Origin: Neobacillus mesonae | Lineage (GTDB): Bacteria > Bacillota > Bacilli > Bacillales > Cytobacillaceae | Direction: 5' to 3' | Length of the DNA: 39,414 bases | NCBI RefSeq assembly: GCF_023715155.1 | Contig: NZ_JAMBNQ010000043.1 | Coordinates: 1-39,414, forward strand | Shown here: piece by piece, positions 25,802-33,644 of the stretch | How the letters are laid out: every line of letters starts with the position of its first letter | How positions within the stretch are numbered: the first letter of the stretch is position 1 | The notes under the pieces: generated by a model | The model's database searches: none | Seen by the model: only the letters and a program-made list of their open reading frames with translations | Told to the model about the DNA's origin: nothing | Program-made: the position numbers and the translations under genes

Positions 25802-25996
25802 CTAATCAATAATGCAATAAGGGAGCACACCACGTTTGTTTGCAATTTGAAACTGCGAAATACAATTTGAAATTATTATCTCAAAGGTAAATGGTTCCCT
25901 TGTAAAGTCGGGTGTTAATGTCCAAATCGTACCATGAAACGGACAATTTGTGCCGTCAACGCAATTTTTTAGTTTAAATGCAGGAAAGTCGGACAT
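25802..25996 (-). CDS. Doubtful 64-residue frame
   Basis: An open frame (SDFPAFKLKNCVDGTNCPFH, then TREPFTFEIIISNCISQFQI) with four Cys residues. It has only a weak GATGAG element before the ATG and no recognised family. It is the only candidate gene in the 650-base stretch 25634-26285, which otherwise shows nothing. Confidence 0.25.
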   Translation of the reverse strand: MSDFPAFKLKNCVDGTNCPFHGTIWTLTPDFTREPFTFEIIISNCISQFQIANKRGVLPYCIID

Positions 25997-26285
25997 TTTA
26001 ACTCATCATCATGACGACACGTATTGACGCAACCACAGCCTTTTGACATGGTATTCGTCAAAATCAGGACATCTTTTACCGTCAACCTTTGGTCATAATA
26101 GCTTAGTAGTAACAGTAATTAACCAAAAACAATAGTGAATAAAAAATTTTAAGGAAATATACAAATAAGAAGAATTCGGTGCCTAAAATTGTATTCCCCT
26201 TTAGAAATAACAGCCTACTCCTAAGACGATAGTGAAACATAATATAGATGGAATTCATTAAAGAGGATAAAGGGAGTTGTGTGCT

Positions 26286-26468
26286 TTGAAAGGTATGGAA
26301 AAGTGTTCATTATGTGGAAGATATTTTTGGAAAAGTCAACTTTCATTATTACCAAATGGTTTATTTCGTTTTAACGAGAAATATTGTCCACAATGTTTTC
26401 CTGATGTGTTAGAAACACATACCGAACTTTATTATGAGCAAAAAACTTGGAATGAGATTCATTTGTGA
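26286..26468 (+). CDS. Two-CXXC micro-protein, copy 2
   Basis: A 60-residue protein: KGMEKCSLCGRYFWKSQLSL, then LPNGLFRFNEKYCPQCFP and LETHTELYYEQKTW. CSLC and CPQC are the two Cys pairs, about 30 residues apart. The TTG at 26286 has GGGAG 9 bases upstream. The in-frame TTG at 26277 is too close to that site. The leader AAAGGGAGTTGT is shared with the broken copy at 30447. This is the best-preserved of three family members in the window (others at 6053 and 30447). A small zinc-ribbon fold is inferred from the Cys spacing. Confidence 0.7.
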   Translation: MKGMEKCSLCGRYFWKSQLSLLPNGLFRFNEKYCPQCFPDVLETHTELYYEQKTWNEIHL

Positions 26469-26539
26469 ACCTAAAAAATTAGATATGATAGAGGTTGTCC
26501 GAACATAAACACAAATATACGTTTCGTTTAAAAAAACCA

Positions 26540-26590
26540 AATACAAAAATCTGTCATGCGGCCTAGCTGAATTTCAGGTTTTTGTATTTT
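26540..26590 (+). terminator. Terminator after two-CXXC gene copy 2
   Basis: AATACAAAAA (26540-26549) with CTG pairs with CAG and TTTTTGTATT (26579-26588), followed by TTTT. Confidence 0.65.
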
Positions 26591-26792
26591 TTAATTCCTC
26601 TAAATTTGAAAGTGAATGAAACTAAAGGTTAGCTCTTTAGAGATAGACACTAAAAAAGTGGACAAATTAGCCACTTTTCTGGGTCAAACAATTAAGGAAT
26701 AATACATTATACATTCGGTTGAATTTTTATAATACCAGAACCAAGAACAAAATCGCTAACGCGACTTAAATCACGTCCCAAGTGAAGGTTAT

Positions 26793-27044
26793 TCACTTGG
26801 GATATTCCTTCGCCTGTCGCATGGTGCCATTACAAAAAGGGCAGACTACTTCCACTTCTTCGTTTTCATCCAGATCAAATCCGAACTCTTCAACTACATA
26901 TTCCGGAACCTCGTCTTCTTTTCCACAATCCAAGCATTTAAAAATAAGTATTTTTATGTCTTCATTTAAACCAAATGGATCCTCTTCATCCAATGATTCC
27001 AAAAACGCTTTATTCAAATCATCCTGTTCCTTGCTTTTGGCCAA
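26793..27044 (-). CDS. Acidic zinc-ribbon protein coupled to the IS91-type transposase
   Basis: An 83-residue, strongly acidic protein with two Cys pairs (CLDCGK and CPFCNG) separated by an acidic stretch (EFGFDLDENEEVEVV). It starts with TTG at 27044 after a strong AAGGAGG site and overlaps the end of the transposase gene by 26 bases, so the two are translationally coupled. A zinc-ribbon fold is likely, and a role as transposase accessory factor is inferred from the coupling. A hairpin, TCCCAAGTGAA with TTCACTTGGGA at about 26777-26803, overlaps the end of the gene. Confidence 0.65.
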   Translation of the reverse strand: MAKSKEQDDLNKAFLESLDEEDPFGLNEDIKILIFKCLDCGKEDEVPEYVVEEFGFDLDENEEVEVVCPFCNGTMRQAKEYPK

Positions 27045-28259
27045 GATTGTACCTCCTTATATTTTTCACGCATTCCATATCCTCCATGTAATGATACAGG
27101 AAGCCATAGTCCGCATGCCATATTTCAACTAAATCCATCTCACGATGGCAATGGGGACAAATAAATGGATCCTTATCAAATGCTTCTATCATACGTTGTC
27201 TATAAGTTTTCTTTTTCCTCTTACTTTCAAGTAATATTGAAAGTTGTTTAGTCCTCATAAAAGCATACAGGCTCAATACCTGATTAGCTTTTTTATATGA
27301 CCTTCTGCTATACAAACCAAAGCGACCAACCATTCTAAAATGCTTGGGTTGAATATGCTGTATTAACTTAAAAAGGAATCTATATACAGGCAGGGCTTCA
27401 TCGACCCTCTTACCCGTTTGATGGTCTTCATACCAAAAGTGCACAGTTTTTCCATCATATTTTACGACTCTATACTCTGCAATAGCTGGCCTAGCTAAAT
27501 ATCTGCCTATGTATTTTGCTGCACCTTTGGCATCTTTCATTTTTCGTTCTGCATTTACATAGAACCCTTTTTGATAACGCTTATATAAATCATTAACAAG
27601 CCTTATAACAGATTGGTTATTCGGAAACCATGACTTTAATAAATCTAGTAAAACCTTTTGCCATGATTTTCTTAAATATTCGTAGGGGATAAACTCAGTG
27701 GGTACCCATTCATTGCGATTATCGAGGGCACCTTCTGTAACTAAAGTGTGGATATGAGGGTTAAACTTAAGGTCTCTGCCAAAGGTATGTATAACAGTAA
27801 TAATACCAACTTGTAATTGGCGTTTTTTACTCTTCCTTTGAAAGTAAAATTGAAATACCTCTGCAACCTTTTTACTTAGTTCATTTAATTTTTTTCTATC
27901 TTGAAAAAAGACATTTCTTAATTCCTTAGAATCGTAAAGACCATATGGCGATGCAGAACGTTAAAAATCAGCTCCTGTTGTTTATCTGACCAATCATCAG
28001 TATATTTCTTACCACATTTATGGCAGAAACGGCTTTTACAAGTAAAGCAAACAAATATAGGATTAGGTCCACCTTCACATCCTAGACATTCATATCGTGC
28101 ATATCCCAAATCACTAGTACCACATCTCATTGCTTTTACTACTGTTTCCTTAATGTCTTCACGATATGATTCCGGAAACCGATCCGAATGCATTTTCCAA
28201 AATCCATCAAAATGGTCCTTCAATATACGTTTGATTACCCCACTGTTACCTTTAGTCAT
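27019..28259 (-). pseudogene. IS91-family transposase, one frameshift
   Basis: IS91-type transposases are HUH/Y2 rolling-circle enzymes. From the ATG at 28259 (CGAGG site; an in-frame ATG at 28301 is an alternative) there is a zinc-binding domain with FVCFTCKSRFCHKCGKKYTD. A base is missing in CTAAGG near 27920, after HRHMVFTI. The next frame continues without a stop: KELRNVFFQDRKKLNELSKK, then FNPHIHTLVTEG with the HxH metal site, KYIGRYLARPAIAEYRV with the Tyr region, and a second zinc motif, CPHCHRE, near the end. One base would restore a protein of about 413 residues. It overlaps the downstream zinc-ribbon gene. Confidence 0.8.
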
Positions 28260-28340
28260 ATCAAAACCTCGCACACCATATACGAACATTTTACCGAACA
28301 ATTATCCACAGGTCGAGAAATTTATAATTTCCTAAACGAC

Positions 28341-28375
28341 AAAAAAATTTCCTAGATTTATAACAAATCTAGGAA
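28341..28375 (-). terminator. Terminator of the ArsR-type gene
   Basis: On the minus strand TTCCTAGATTT pairs with AAATCTAGGAA (28349-28359 and 28365-28375), followed by a run of seven T residues. The stop codon of the regulator lies inside the hairpin. Confidence 0.88.
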
Positions 28376-28648
28376 CCCTGGTAAATATTTTCCAAATGTA
28401 TCTTCTCTTAATTTAACATATTTATTGCGAGTTTCTTTACGAGTGGATATTAATCCTGCGTCCCTCAACGTTTTAAAATGGTAAGAAGCTGTTGATTTTG
28501 AAATATTAATTTTTTCGCCTACCTCTCCACAGCTTAATTCTCCCTTTTTATCCCTAATCACCCTAATAATTTCCAACCTGGATTCGTCAGCTAATGCTTT
28601 AAAAATTTGTATTTTAATTTGGTCTTCGTTTTTTTGTTCGATAGTCAT
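28358..28648 (-). CDS. ArsR-type winged-helix transcriptional regulator
   Basis: A 96-residue HTH_5/ArsR-fold protein: IFKALADESRLEIIRVIRDK (helix 1-2), LSCGEVGEKINISKSTASYH (recognition helix region) and FKTLRDAGLISTRKETRNKY (wing). It has a single Cys in ELSCGEV and lacks the ELCVCDL metal-binding motif of ArsR/SmtB, so it is unlikely to be a metal sensor of that type. Its ATG lacks an AGGAGG-like site but is followed by a clean frame. It lies upstream of, and in the same direction as, the IS91-type transposase but is separated from it by its own terminator. The target is unknown. Confidence 0.85.
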   Translation of the reverse strand: MTIEQKNEDQIKIQIFKALADESRLEIIRVIRDKKGELSCGEVGEKINISKSTASYHFKTLRDAGLISTRKETRNKYVKLREDTFGKYLPGFLDLL

Positions 28649-29040
28649 AAAACTATCATATATATGTTTTTCAAAAATAACAAGTTAAAAGTAATATTCC
28701 ACTTGCTTTGTTAGAGCACTACAAGAAAAGGATCGCCATAGTGATTCTTTTCTTTAACTCTTGCAACTATTAGTTTAAGCATATTCTTTCACAAAGTTCT
28801 TTCTCATCCCTGTAAAATCAAGTTATTTCCCCTTTCTTTTTTGTCTTTTACTCTAATTCAACAAACCTCCCGTTAGCCACCCATGCAGCAGAGCTGCACC
28901 ACAAAGATTGAAAATGGTTAAGAACTGTCAATACTGATACTGACCTTAATCCAGTCACGCCCTGGCTTTTTGACAATCGAGCAGGGTCTCTTAAGTATTG
29001 TCTATTTTCATGTCTAAAGGAAACTTATTTTCATGGTAGT
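28649..29040. other. Intergenic stretch, no gene seen
   Basis: It contains the promoter region of the ArsR-type gene, including a near-palindrome ATCATATATATG just upstream of its start. No further coding frame is convincing. Confidence 0.35.
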
Positions 29041-29072
29041 AAAAAAGCGACTGCTCAATTTGAACAATCGCT
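29041..29072 (-). terminator. Terminator of the small zinc-ribbon gene
   Basis: On the minus strand AGCGATTGTTCAAATTGAGC then AGTCGCTTTTTT forms an imperfect stem ending in six T residues. Confidence 0.7.
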
Positions 29073-29087
29073 CTTGTTACCTTTATA

Positions 29088-29285
29088 TCACTTTCCAAGA
29101 ATTTTAGGATTTTCAAAATATAAGCCTAACACATATCCACAATTCGAACAGTAATATGAGGATATTGGTGATGATTGACTTCTTGGATTATTGTAGGAAA
29201 ACATATGAACTACTGCATTCCCTGACCGAATAATCCCCTTTTCAATTTGACTGTTATTACATTTTGGACATACTTTTTCTTCCAT
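29088..29285 (-). CDS. Small zinc-ribbon protein
   Basis: A 65-residue protein with two Cys pairs, CPKCNN near residue 6 and CSNCGY near residue 47, which is a classical zinc-ribbon spacing. The ATG at 29285 is selected because a TTGGAGAG site precedes it; the longer frame to 29357 has none. The middle (SGNAVVHMFSYNNPRSQSSP) is variable. No family can be named with confidence. It has its own terminator. Confidence 0.65.
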   Translation of the reverse strand: MEEKVCPKCNNSQIEKGIIRSGNAVVHMFSYNNPRSQSSPISSYYCSNCGYVLGLYFENPKILGK

Positions 29286-29482
29286 ATTAAATCTCTCCAA
29301 TCCCCAAAAACCTAAGTATTTGAGTTTTGTCCATCTATAATATTTACGAATTACCAATAATTTAGTTTCATTTTCTTATTCAGCTCTTCTGCTTCTTTAG
29401 CACAAAAAGCAAAAAAGACCGCCTCCACGAAGGCTGGTTCCTAAGCATTTTATAAATTAATTTAATATCATAAAATTTACCT

Positions 29483-30004
29483 GTGCCATTCTTACCTGTG
29501 AATGGGTTCCTAGTTCCTCATCATTTAATAGACGGTGGAATTGTTGGAATCGCACTATTACTCCATTATTTTTTTAAATTTCCAACTGGTATTATAATGG
29601 TGGGGTTGAGTATCCCTATTTGTATATTTTCCTCATTAAATAAAAAAGAGTATTTTTTTAGTAGTTTGCAAGGCTTATTGGTTTCGTCCTTATTCATTGA
29701 TTTACTTGCTCCTCTTCGTTTTCAATTTTTTATTCCCCAACTTGCAAGTGCACTAATTGGAGGTGCAATAATTGGAGTTGGAGTTGGTCTAATGCTGCGA
29801 TATAAAACAAGCACTGGAGGAACTGACTTACTAGCTGAAATTATTTCCGAAACTTTTTCGTTAAATATTGCACTTGTAATTATACTGATAGATGGAATTA
29901 TTGTGTTGGCAGGTCTGGCTTTATTAAAATTAGATGCCTTCCTTTATTCATGTATAGCTATTATCGCTGTGGGTTTCATAACATCCTTAATTAAAGGAAA
30001 ATAA
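29483..30004 (+). pseudogene. YitT-family membrane protein, N-terminus lost
   Basis: A close relative of the gene at 4865-5434 over residues from NGFLVPHHLIDGGIVGIALL to the end (LYSCIAIIAVGFITSLIKGK), including the SSLQGLLVSSLFIDLLAPLR and LRYKTSTGGTDLLAEI segments. The first 20 or so residues (initiator and first half of membrane segment 1) are missing, and no ribosome site precedes the GTG at 29483. Like its relative it has no DUF2179 domain. It is probably a truncated gene rather than a functional one. Confidence 0.7.
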
Positions 30005-30074
30005 TCTTTTATGGGACCAAAAGCTAACCTTTATTAAATTCCCTCCATGTTTTACCAGTAATGGAATGCTTAAA

Positions 30075-30103
30075 AAAGGTTGGTCTCTCAACCAACCTTT
30101 TCG
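30075..30103. terminator. GGTTGG terminator next to DUF1657 fragment 2
   Basis: AAAAGGTTGG pairs with CCAACCTTTT around a 7-9 base loop. The same hairpin lies at 34651-34678 behind the intact DUF1657 gene, so gene end and terminator were copied together. Confidence 0.8.
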
Positions 30104-30112
30104 CCATACTCA

Positions 30113-30247
30113 TTATTGTTGTTTGTATTGAGGTTCTTCTTGTTCAATTTGTTGAACACGTGGTTCTACATTATTGCTAACGGATTGGGTTTGTTTAGCG
30201 GCATCTTGGTAGAGCTGTTTGGCTTGTTGATTGTTTGTACCAAGAGA
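30113..30247 (-). pseudogene. DUF1657 gene, 3' fragment 2
   Basis: Only the last 44 codons remain: LGTNNQQAKQLYQDAAKQTQ, then SVSNNVEPRVQQIEQEEP and QYKQQ, highly similar to the intact protein at 34690-34896. The homology ends sharply at 30247, exactly where an 11-bp inverted repeat starts. It lacks a start. Confidence 0.75.
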
Positions 30248-30287
30248 AACAAAATCGTCCAGGACGAATGCCTAGTCGATTTTGTTT
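30247..30287. repeat. 11-bp perfect inverted repeat at a breakpoint
   Basis: AAACAAAATCG (30247-30257) is complementary to CGATTTTGTTT (30277-30287). It begins at the point where DUF1657 homology stops. It could be a terminator from another gene or a recombination scar. Confidence 0.55.
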
Positions 30288-30446
30288 GTTCCTCTGTTAT
30301 TTAAAGCAAGTCTTTTTATGGCCATCGAAATTAGAAAAAACTCTGCGCTTTATATAGGTAAATGTCTAGACCTTGATCATTAAGGGAGCATAGTATAGCT
30401 TTGAATATTTAGAAAGTTAAAATCATAAAGGGAGTTGTTTTTTACT

Positions 30447-30611
30447 ATGAATAGGGAAATTTGCACCTCTTGTTAAAACTATTTTTGGATAAATCAACTA
30501 TCACTGTTACCTAATGATTGGCTTCGTACTGACCAGCGTAAATATTATTACCCTAGATGCTATCCTGAAATCTTAGAAGAACAAACTAAACTTCTTTTTT
30601 ATGAATTTTAG
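30447..30611 (+). pseudogene. Two-CXXC micro-protein, copy 3, nonsense codon and lost Cys
   Basis: ATG 30447, after AAAGGGAG, opens NREICTSC. A TAA then interrupts and the same frame continues NYFWINQLSLLPNDWLRTDQ, YPRCYPEILEEQTKLLF to TAG at 30609-30611. Besides the stop, the third Cys of the family (YCPxC) is replaced by Tyr (YYPRC). It is therefore a true relic, not just a sequencing error. Confidence 0.75.
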
Positions 30612-30993
30612 TTCGTTTAGTCCTAGGACTGTAACAAGTTATGCAAAGTTTTTAAGATGAACCATCGTCAAGGAAAGCGATCCCATTCGCTTAGTTCGGG
30701 ACCATTGGCTTTGTTTTTGACCGCGTCTCGAGAAAGCGGTTTCTTTTTGAACGAAATTTTCAATTAAACATATAAAAAGGCAAAAATGATATAGAATAGT
30801 GTCTATTCCACTTTATCTATATCATTTTTACTTTTAATCGTTTTTTGTTATTTTAGTTATCCTCAGTAAGTCTAGGATTAACAATCAAGGAAGTAATCAT
30901 TCCAATAATACAAATTATCATGCAGGAAAAAAGGAATGCTTTTTATCCTACATATTAAACGCTGCTGTTACAATTAGATATCAATTAAGAAAA
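30612..30993. other. Intergenic stretch with two hairpins
   Basis: No gene. ACCGC with GCGGT near 30719-30740, followed by a T-run, looks like a terminator. A perfect 14-bp stem, AAAAATGATATAGA (30782-30795) with TCTATATCATTTTT (30816-30829), is a strong bidirectional terminator candidate. Confidence 0.55.
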
Positions 30994-31138
30994 TAAAAAA
31001 TGTTCGTTTATGGAATCATGCAAATATAAATAAAGGAAGACTCAAAAGAAACAAACCTAATCCTGTTGGAAAGCGATAATCATAATGCAGGATAAGGGCA
31101 ATACTTAATAAAGTTATTAACCCATATATGTTGTTCAT
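30994..31138 (-). pseudogene. YitT-family fragment
   Basis: The minus strand reads LITLLSIALILHYDYRFPTG, then LFLLSLPLFIFA, a TGA, and FHKRTFF. This parallels GILGIALILHYYFDFQTGIT and LVALSLPICIFASMNERGYL of the gene at 4865. It is a third YitT relic, only about 45 codons long, lying directly behind the spoVA-type operon. Confidence 0.65.
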
Positions 31139-31177
31139 TTTTTTGGAAATTTGAAAAATCAATGTATTTTTATAATT

Positions 31178-32038
31178 TCAAGCTTTTAAAATAGGGGTCA
31201 CTTTATCAATAGCTTCTTGTAATTTTTGACTGTTTAACTTATACATTTGTTTGGCCTCCTTTGATTCAGTTCCAAGAGCAAATAATTCTAAATCTGCTTG
31301 GCACTTTTTCAAGGTTGAAAGGATTAAAGGCCTTTCTTGAGGGGGAGCGACTTGTAATTTATCGTCAAACAAGTCCACTGTTAGCTCACCATAGGAATTT
31401 AATTGTCCAAGGAATACATTTTCTATCGTAACCCCTAATTTTTCTAATTCAGTATGTAACCAAGCTCGACTTCGACCAATGGTGGCAAGTGGCTCATCCA
31501 TTACTATACCATCCATAATGACAGTCTGGGGCTCTTTAACTGAAGCGGTCGTTAAGTTTAGATCCTTTGCTGTTAAAGGTTGATTCTCTTTTTTTAACAT
31601 CACGGATAAATCCCCCGTTGGCTCTAATACCGCAAATTCGACATCAGCTACCTGAAAAACATCTTTTTTTCGAAGTAATTCTAATAACTCATCCGTTGTG
31701 TATCTTTCTTTTTTTAGATTATCTTCCATGATTTTTCCATCTTTGATAAATACAGATCCTTTCCCTTCTACAAAGTCACGGAGCTTTTTACTTTTTAAAG
31801 AAATGAGACTAACTAAATAAGGGATCGCTGCCATTGTCACAATTGCTAGTCCACCTATAAAAATGCTATGTCTGACTTCAAGAATAACGATTGCTGCAAT
31901 TCCTCCTATCGTAATACCTGTTACATATTCGAAGAAAGAAAGTTGGGATAGTTGCTTTTTACCTAGAAATTTTGTGATAAAAAACAGAACAATCATAAAC
32001 AAAATAACTCGAGAAACAACATTTAGCCAAAGAGGCAT
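31178..32038 (-). CDS. 2duf: DUF421/DUF1657 fusion membrane protein (2Duf type)
   Basis: A 286-residue protein. The N-terminal DUF421 (YetF) part has three membrane segments: VVSRVILFMIVLFFITKFLG near residue 7, ITIGGIAAIVILEV near 42 and FIGGLAIVTMAAIPYLVSLI near 61. A soluble domain follows (GSVFIKDGKIMEDNLKKERY, FQVADVEFAVLEPTGDLSVM). The last 50 residues (LSTLKKCQADLELFALGTES, KEAKQMYKLNSQKLQEAI) are a DUF1657-like segment. This fusion is the hallmark of the last gene of the spoVA2mob operon, named 2duf in the literature and implicated in spore wet-heat resistance through the inner membrane. It starts at ATG 32038, 17 bases after the preceding DUF1657 gene, with a GGAGGG site. Confidence 0.85.
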   Translation of the reverse strand: MPLWLNVVSRVILFMIVLFFITKFLGKKQLSQLSFFEYVTGITIGGIAAIVILEVRHSIFIGGLAIVTMAAIPYLVSLISLKSKKLRDFVEGKGSVFIKDGKIMEDNLKKERYTTDELLELLRKKDVFQVADVEFAVLEPTGDLSVMLKKENQPLTAKDLNLTTASVKEPQTVIMDGIVMDEPLATIGRSRAWLHTELEKLGVTIENVFLGQLNSYGELTVDLFDDKLQVAPPQERPLILSTLKKCQADLELFALGTESKEAKQMYKLNSQKLQEAIDKVTPILKA

Positions 32039-32055
32039 TAGTAGACCCTCCTATC

Positions 32056-32262
32056 TTAAAATCCTTTATATTGGAATTCTTCGCGTTCTAGTTCTCCAAT
32101 TCGTTTTTTTAAATCCGTTACTACCTCATGTAAAATCATCATAGTTTCATGTAGTGTGCGTTTCGATTCATTATCTAGAGTTCGTAATGCTAAACTTGAA
32201 AGACTGGCTTCTACACCTTTAAGGCTGGCAAGTGACTGTTTTACATCTGATGCAATTGTCAT
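32056..32262 (-). CDS. DUF1657 protein, second of the operon
   Basis: A 68-residue helical protein: MTIASDVKQSLASLKGVEAS, then LRTLDNESKRTLHETMMILH and GELEREEFQYKGF. DUF1657 proteins occur almost only in spore-formers beside SpoVA genes. Their role is unknown, but association with the spore inner membrane complex is inferred from context. It lies 13 bases after spoVAEb and 17 bases before the DUF421 fusion gene. GGAGG precedes its ATG. It is more diverged from the first DUF1657 protein than the two gene fragments elsewhere are. Confidence 0.85.
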   Translation of the reverse strand: MTIASDVKQSLASLKGVEASLSSLALRTLDNESKRTLHETMMILHEVVTDLKKRIGELEREEFQYKGF

Positions 32263-32275
32263 TCGATATCCTCCC

Positions 32276-32626
32276 TTATCCCTTTGGTTTAAAAATCAGC
32301 GCACCTAGAAACCCAAAAATAATAGCAGCAGAAATACCCGCACTTGTGACTTCAAAAATACCCGTCATAAGCCCAACCAAACCATGTTGTTCAGCTTCTT
32401 GCATAGCACCATGAACAAGTGCATTCCCAAAGCTTGTAATAGGAACAGTAGCACCAGCTCCAGCAAAATCAATTAATGGCTCATATAATCCAAATCCATC
32501 TAAAAGGGCACCAATCACTACCAGGGCACTTAAGGTATGGCCAGGAGTTAATTTAAATACATCAAACATAATTTGCCCAATAACACAAATTAAACCGCCT
32601 ACGGCAAAGGCCCAAAAATAGATCAT
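32276..32626 (-). CDS. spoVAEb: SpoVAEb-type stage V sporulation protein
   Basis: A 116-residue integral membrane protein of the SpoVAC/SpoVAEb family, part of the spore inner-membrane channel that moves Ca-dipicolinate. Segments: FWAFAVGGLICVIGQIMFDV, LSALVVIGALLDGFGLYEPL, GAGATVPITSFGNALVHGAM and SAGISAAIIFGFLGALI. The ATG at 32626 is chosen because GGAGGTG lies 8 bases before it. The longer frame to 32719 overlaps spoVAD and is not credible. It is 4 bases from the spoVAD stop. Confidence 0.92.
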   Translation of the reverse strand: MIYFWAFAVGGLICVIGQIMFDVFKLTPGHTLSALVVIGALLDGFGLYEPLIDFAGAGATVPITSFGNALVHGAMQEAEQHGLVGLMTGIFEVTSAGISAAIIFGFLGALIFKPKG

Positions 32627-32630
32627 ATTA

Positions 32631-33644
32631 TTATTCACCTCCGTATTCAATCGACACTGCATGGGCAATACAAGGGATGGTTTCATTTTGCTGAAAGGAC
32701 AATGGTGAGAGTAAAGCACCTGTAGCTACGACTAACATTTTTTTAAATTCTCCTTTTTTCATGCGGTTTAACAGATGGCCGTATACCACTGTTGCTGAAC
32801 AGCCTGCACCACTTGCCCCAGCTAAAACAGGTTGTCCTTCCCGATAAATCATAAGACCACAATCTTGGTATTGTTCTTCATTAATAGGAGTTCCGTGCTT
32901 TTTAAATAGATCCATGGAAACTTCCTGTCCAATCTGGCCCAGGTCCCCGGTTACAATTAAATCGTAATAAGATGGCTTAACATTTCGTTCCTTTAAATGG
33001 GCTTCAATGGTATCAACCGCAGCTGGCGCCATAGCTCCTCCCATATTAAATGGATCTGTCAAGCCCATATCAATCACACGTCCAATTGTGGCAGAAGTGA
33101 CACGCGGTCCTTCCCCAGAATCACATAAAAGGGCCGCACCCGCACCAGTAACAGTCCATTGTGCTGTAGGGGGTTTTTGACCGCCGTACTCAGTTGGATA
33201 ACGAAATTGTTTTTCAACAGCTGTATCATGACTAGATGCTCCGGTTAATAAATATTTCGCTCCTTTTGTATTCACAATATAAGCACCTAGAGCCAGTCCT
33301 TCCATAGACGTGGAGCAGGCACCGAATAAACCAAAATACGGCGCTCCAATTGTTCGACTAGCGAAACTTGTTGGGGTGATCTGATTGATTAGGTCCCCAG
33401 CTAGAATAAATTGAACTTGCTCCTTTTGGATGCCCCCTTTTTCCATGGCTTTTTGACAGGCTTCTTCAAAAAGGACTTTATGTGCCTTTTCATAGGAATC
33501 CTGTCCAAGCCATAAATCAGCATGAAGAAGATCGAAATCTTCTGCGATCGCTCCGTTTGCTTCAAATGGTCCACCAACTGTTCCAGTAGAAAGTATCACA
33601 GGTTTTTGTTCGAAGATCCATGTACGATGACCTGCGAGCATCAT
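32631..33644 (-). CDS. spoVAD: SpoVAD-type stage V sporulation protein
   Basis: A 337-residue thiolase-like (FabH-fold) protein that binds dipicolinate in the SpoVA complex on the spore inner membrane. Signatures: AGHRTWIFEQKPVILSTGTV near the start, AGDLINQITPTSFASRTIGA, FGLFGACSTSMEGLALGAYI with the thiolase-type Cys, and YGGQKPPTAQWTVTGAGAAL. Further on are VTGDLGQIGQEVSMDL and GASGAGCSATVVYGHLLNRM. It starts with ATGATG at 33644, overlapping the spoVAC stop by four bases (ATGA), so translation is coupled. The full family length is present and no damage is visible. Confidence 0.94.
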   Translation of the reverse strand: MMLAGHRTWIFEQKPVILSTGTVGGPFEANGAIAEDFDLLHADLWLGQDSYEKAHKVLFEEACQKAMEKGGIQKEQVQFILAGDLINQITPTSFASRTIGAPYFGLFGACSTSMEGLALGAYIVNTKGAKYLLTGASSHDTAVEKQFRYPTEYGGQKPPTAQWTVTGAGAALLCDSGEGPRVTSATIGRVIDMGLTDPFNMGGAMAPAAVDTIEAHLKERNVKPSYYDLIVTGDLGQIGQEVSMDLFKKHGTPINEEQYQDCGLMIYREGQPVLAGASGAGCSATVVYGHLLNRMKKGEFKKMLVVATGALLSPLSFQQNETIPCIAHAVSIEYGGE

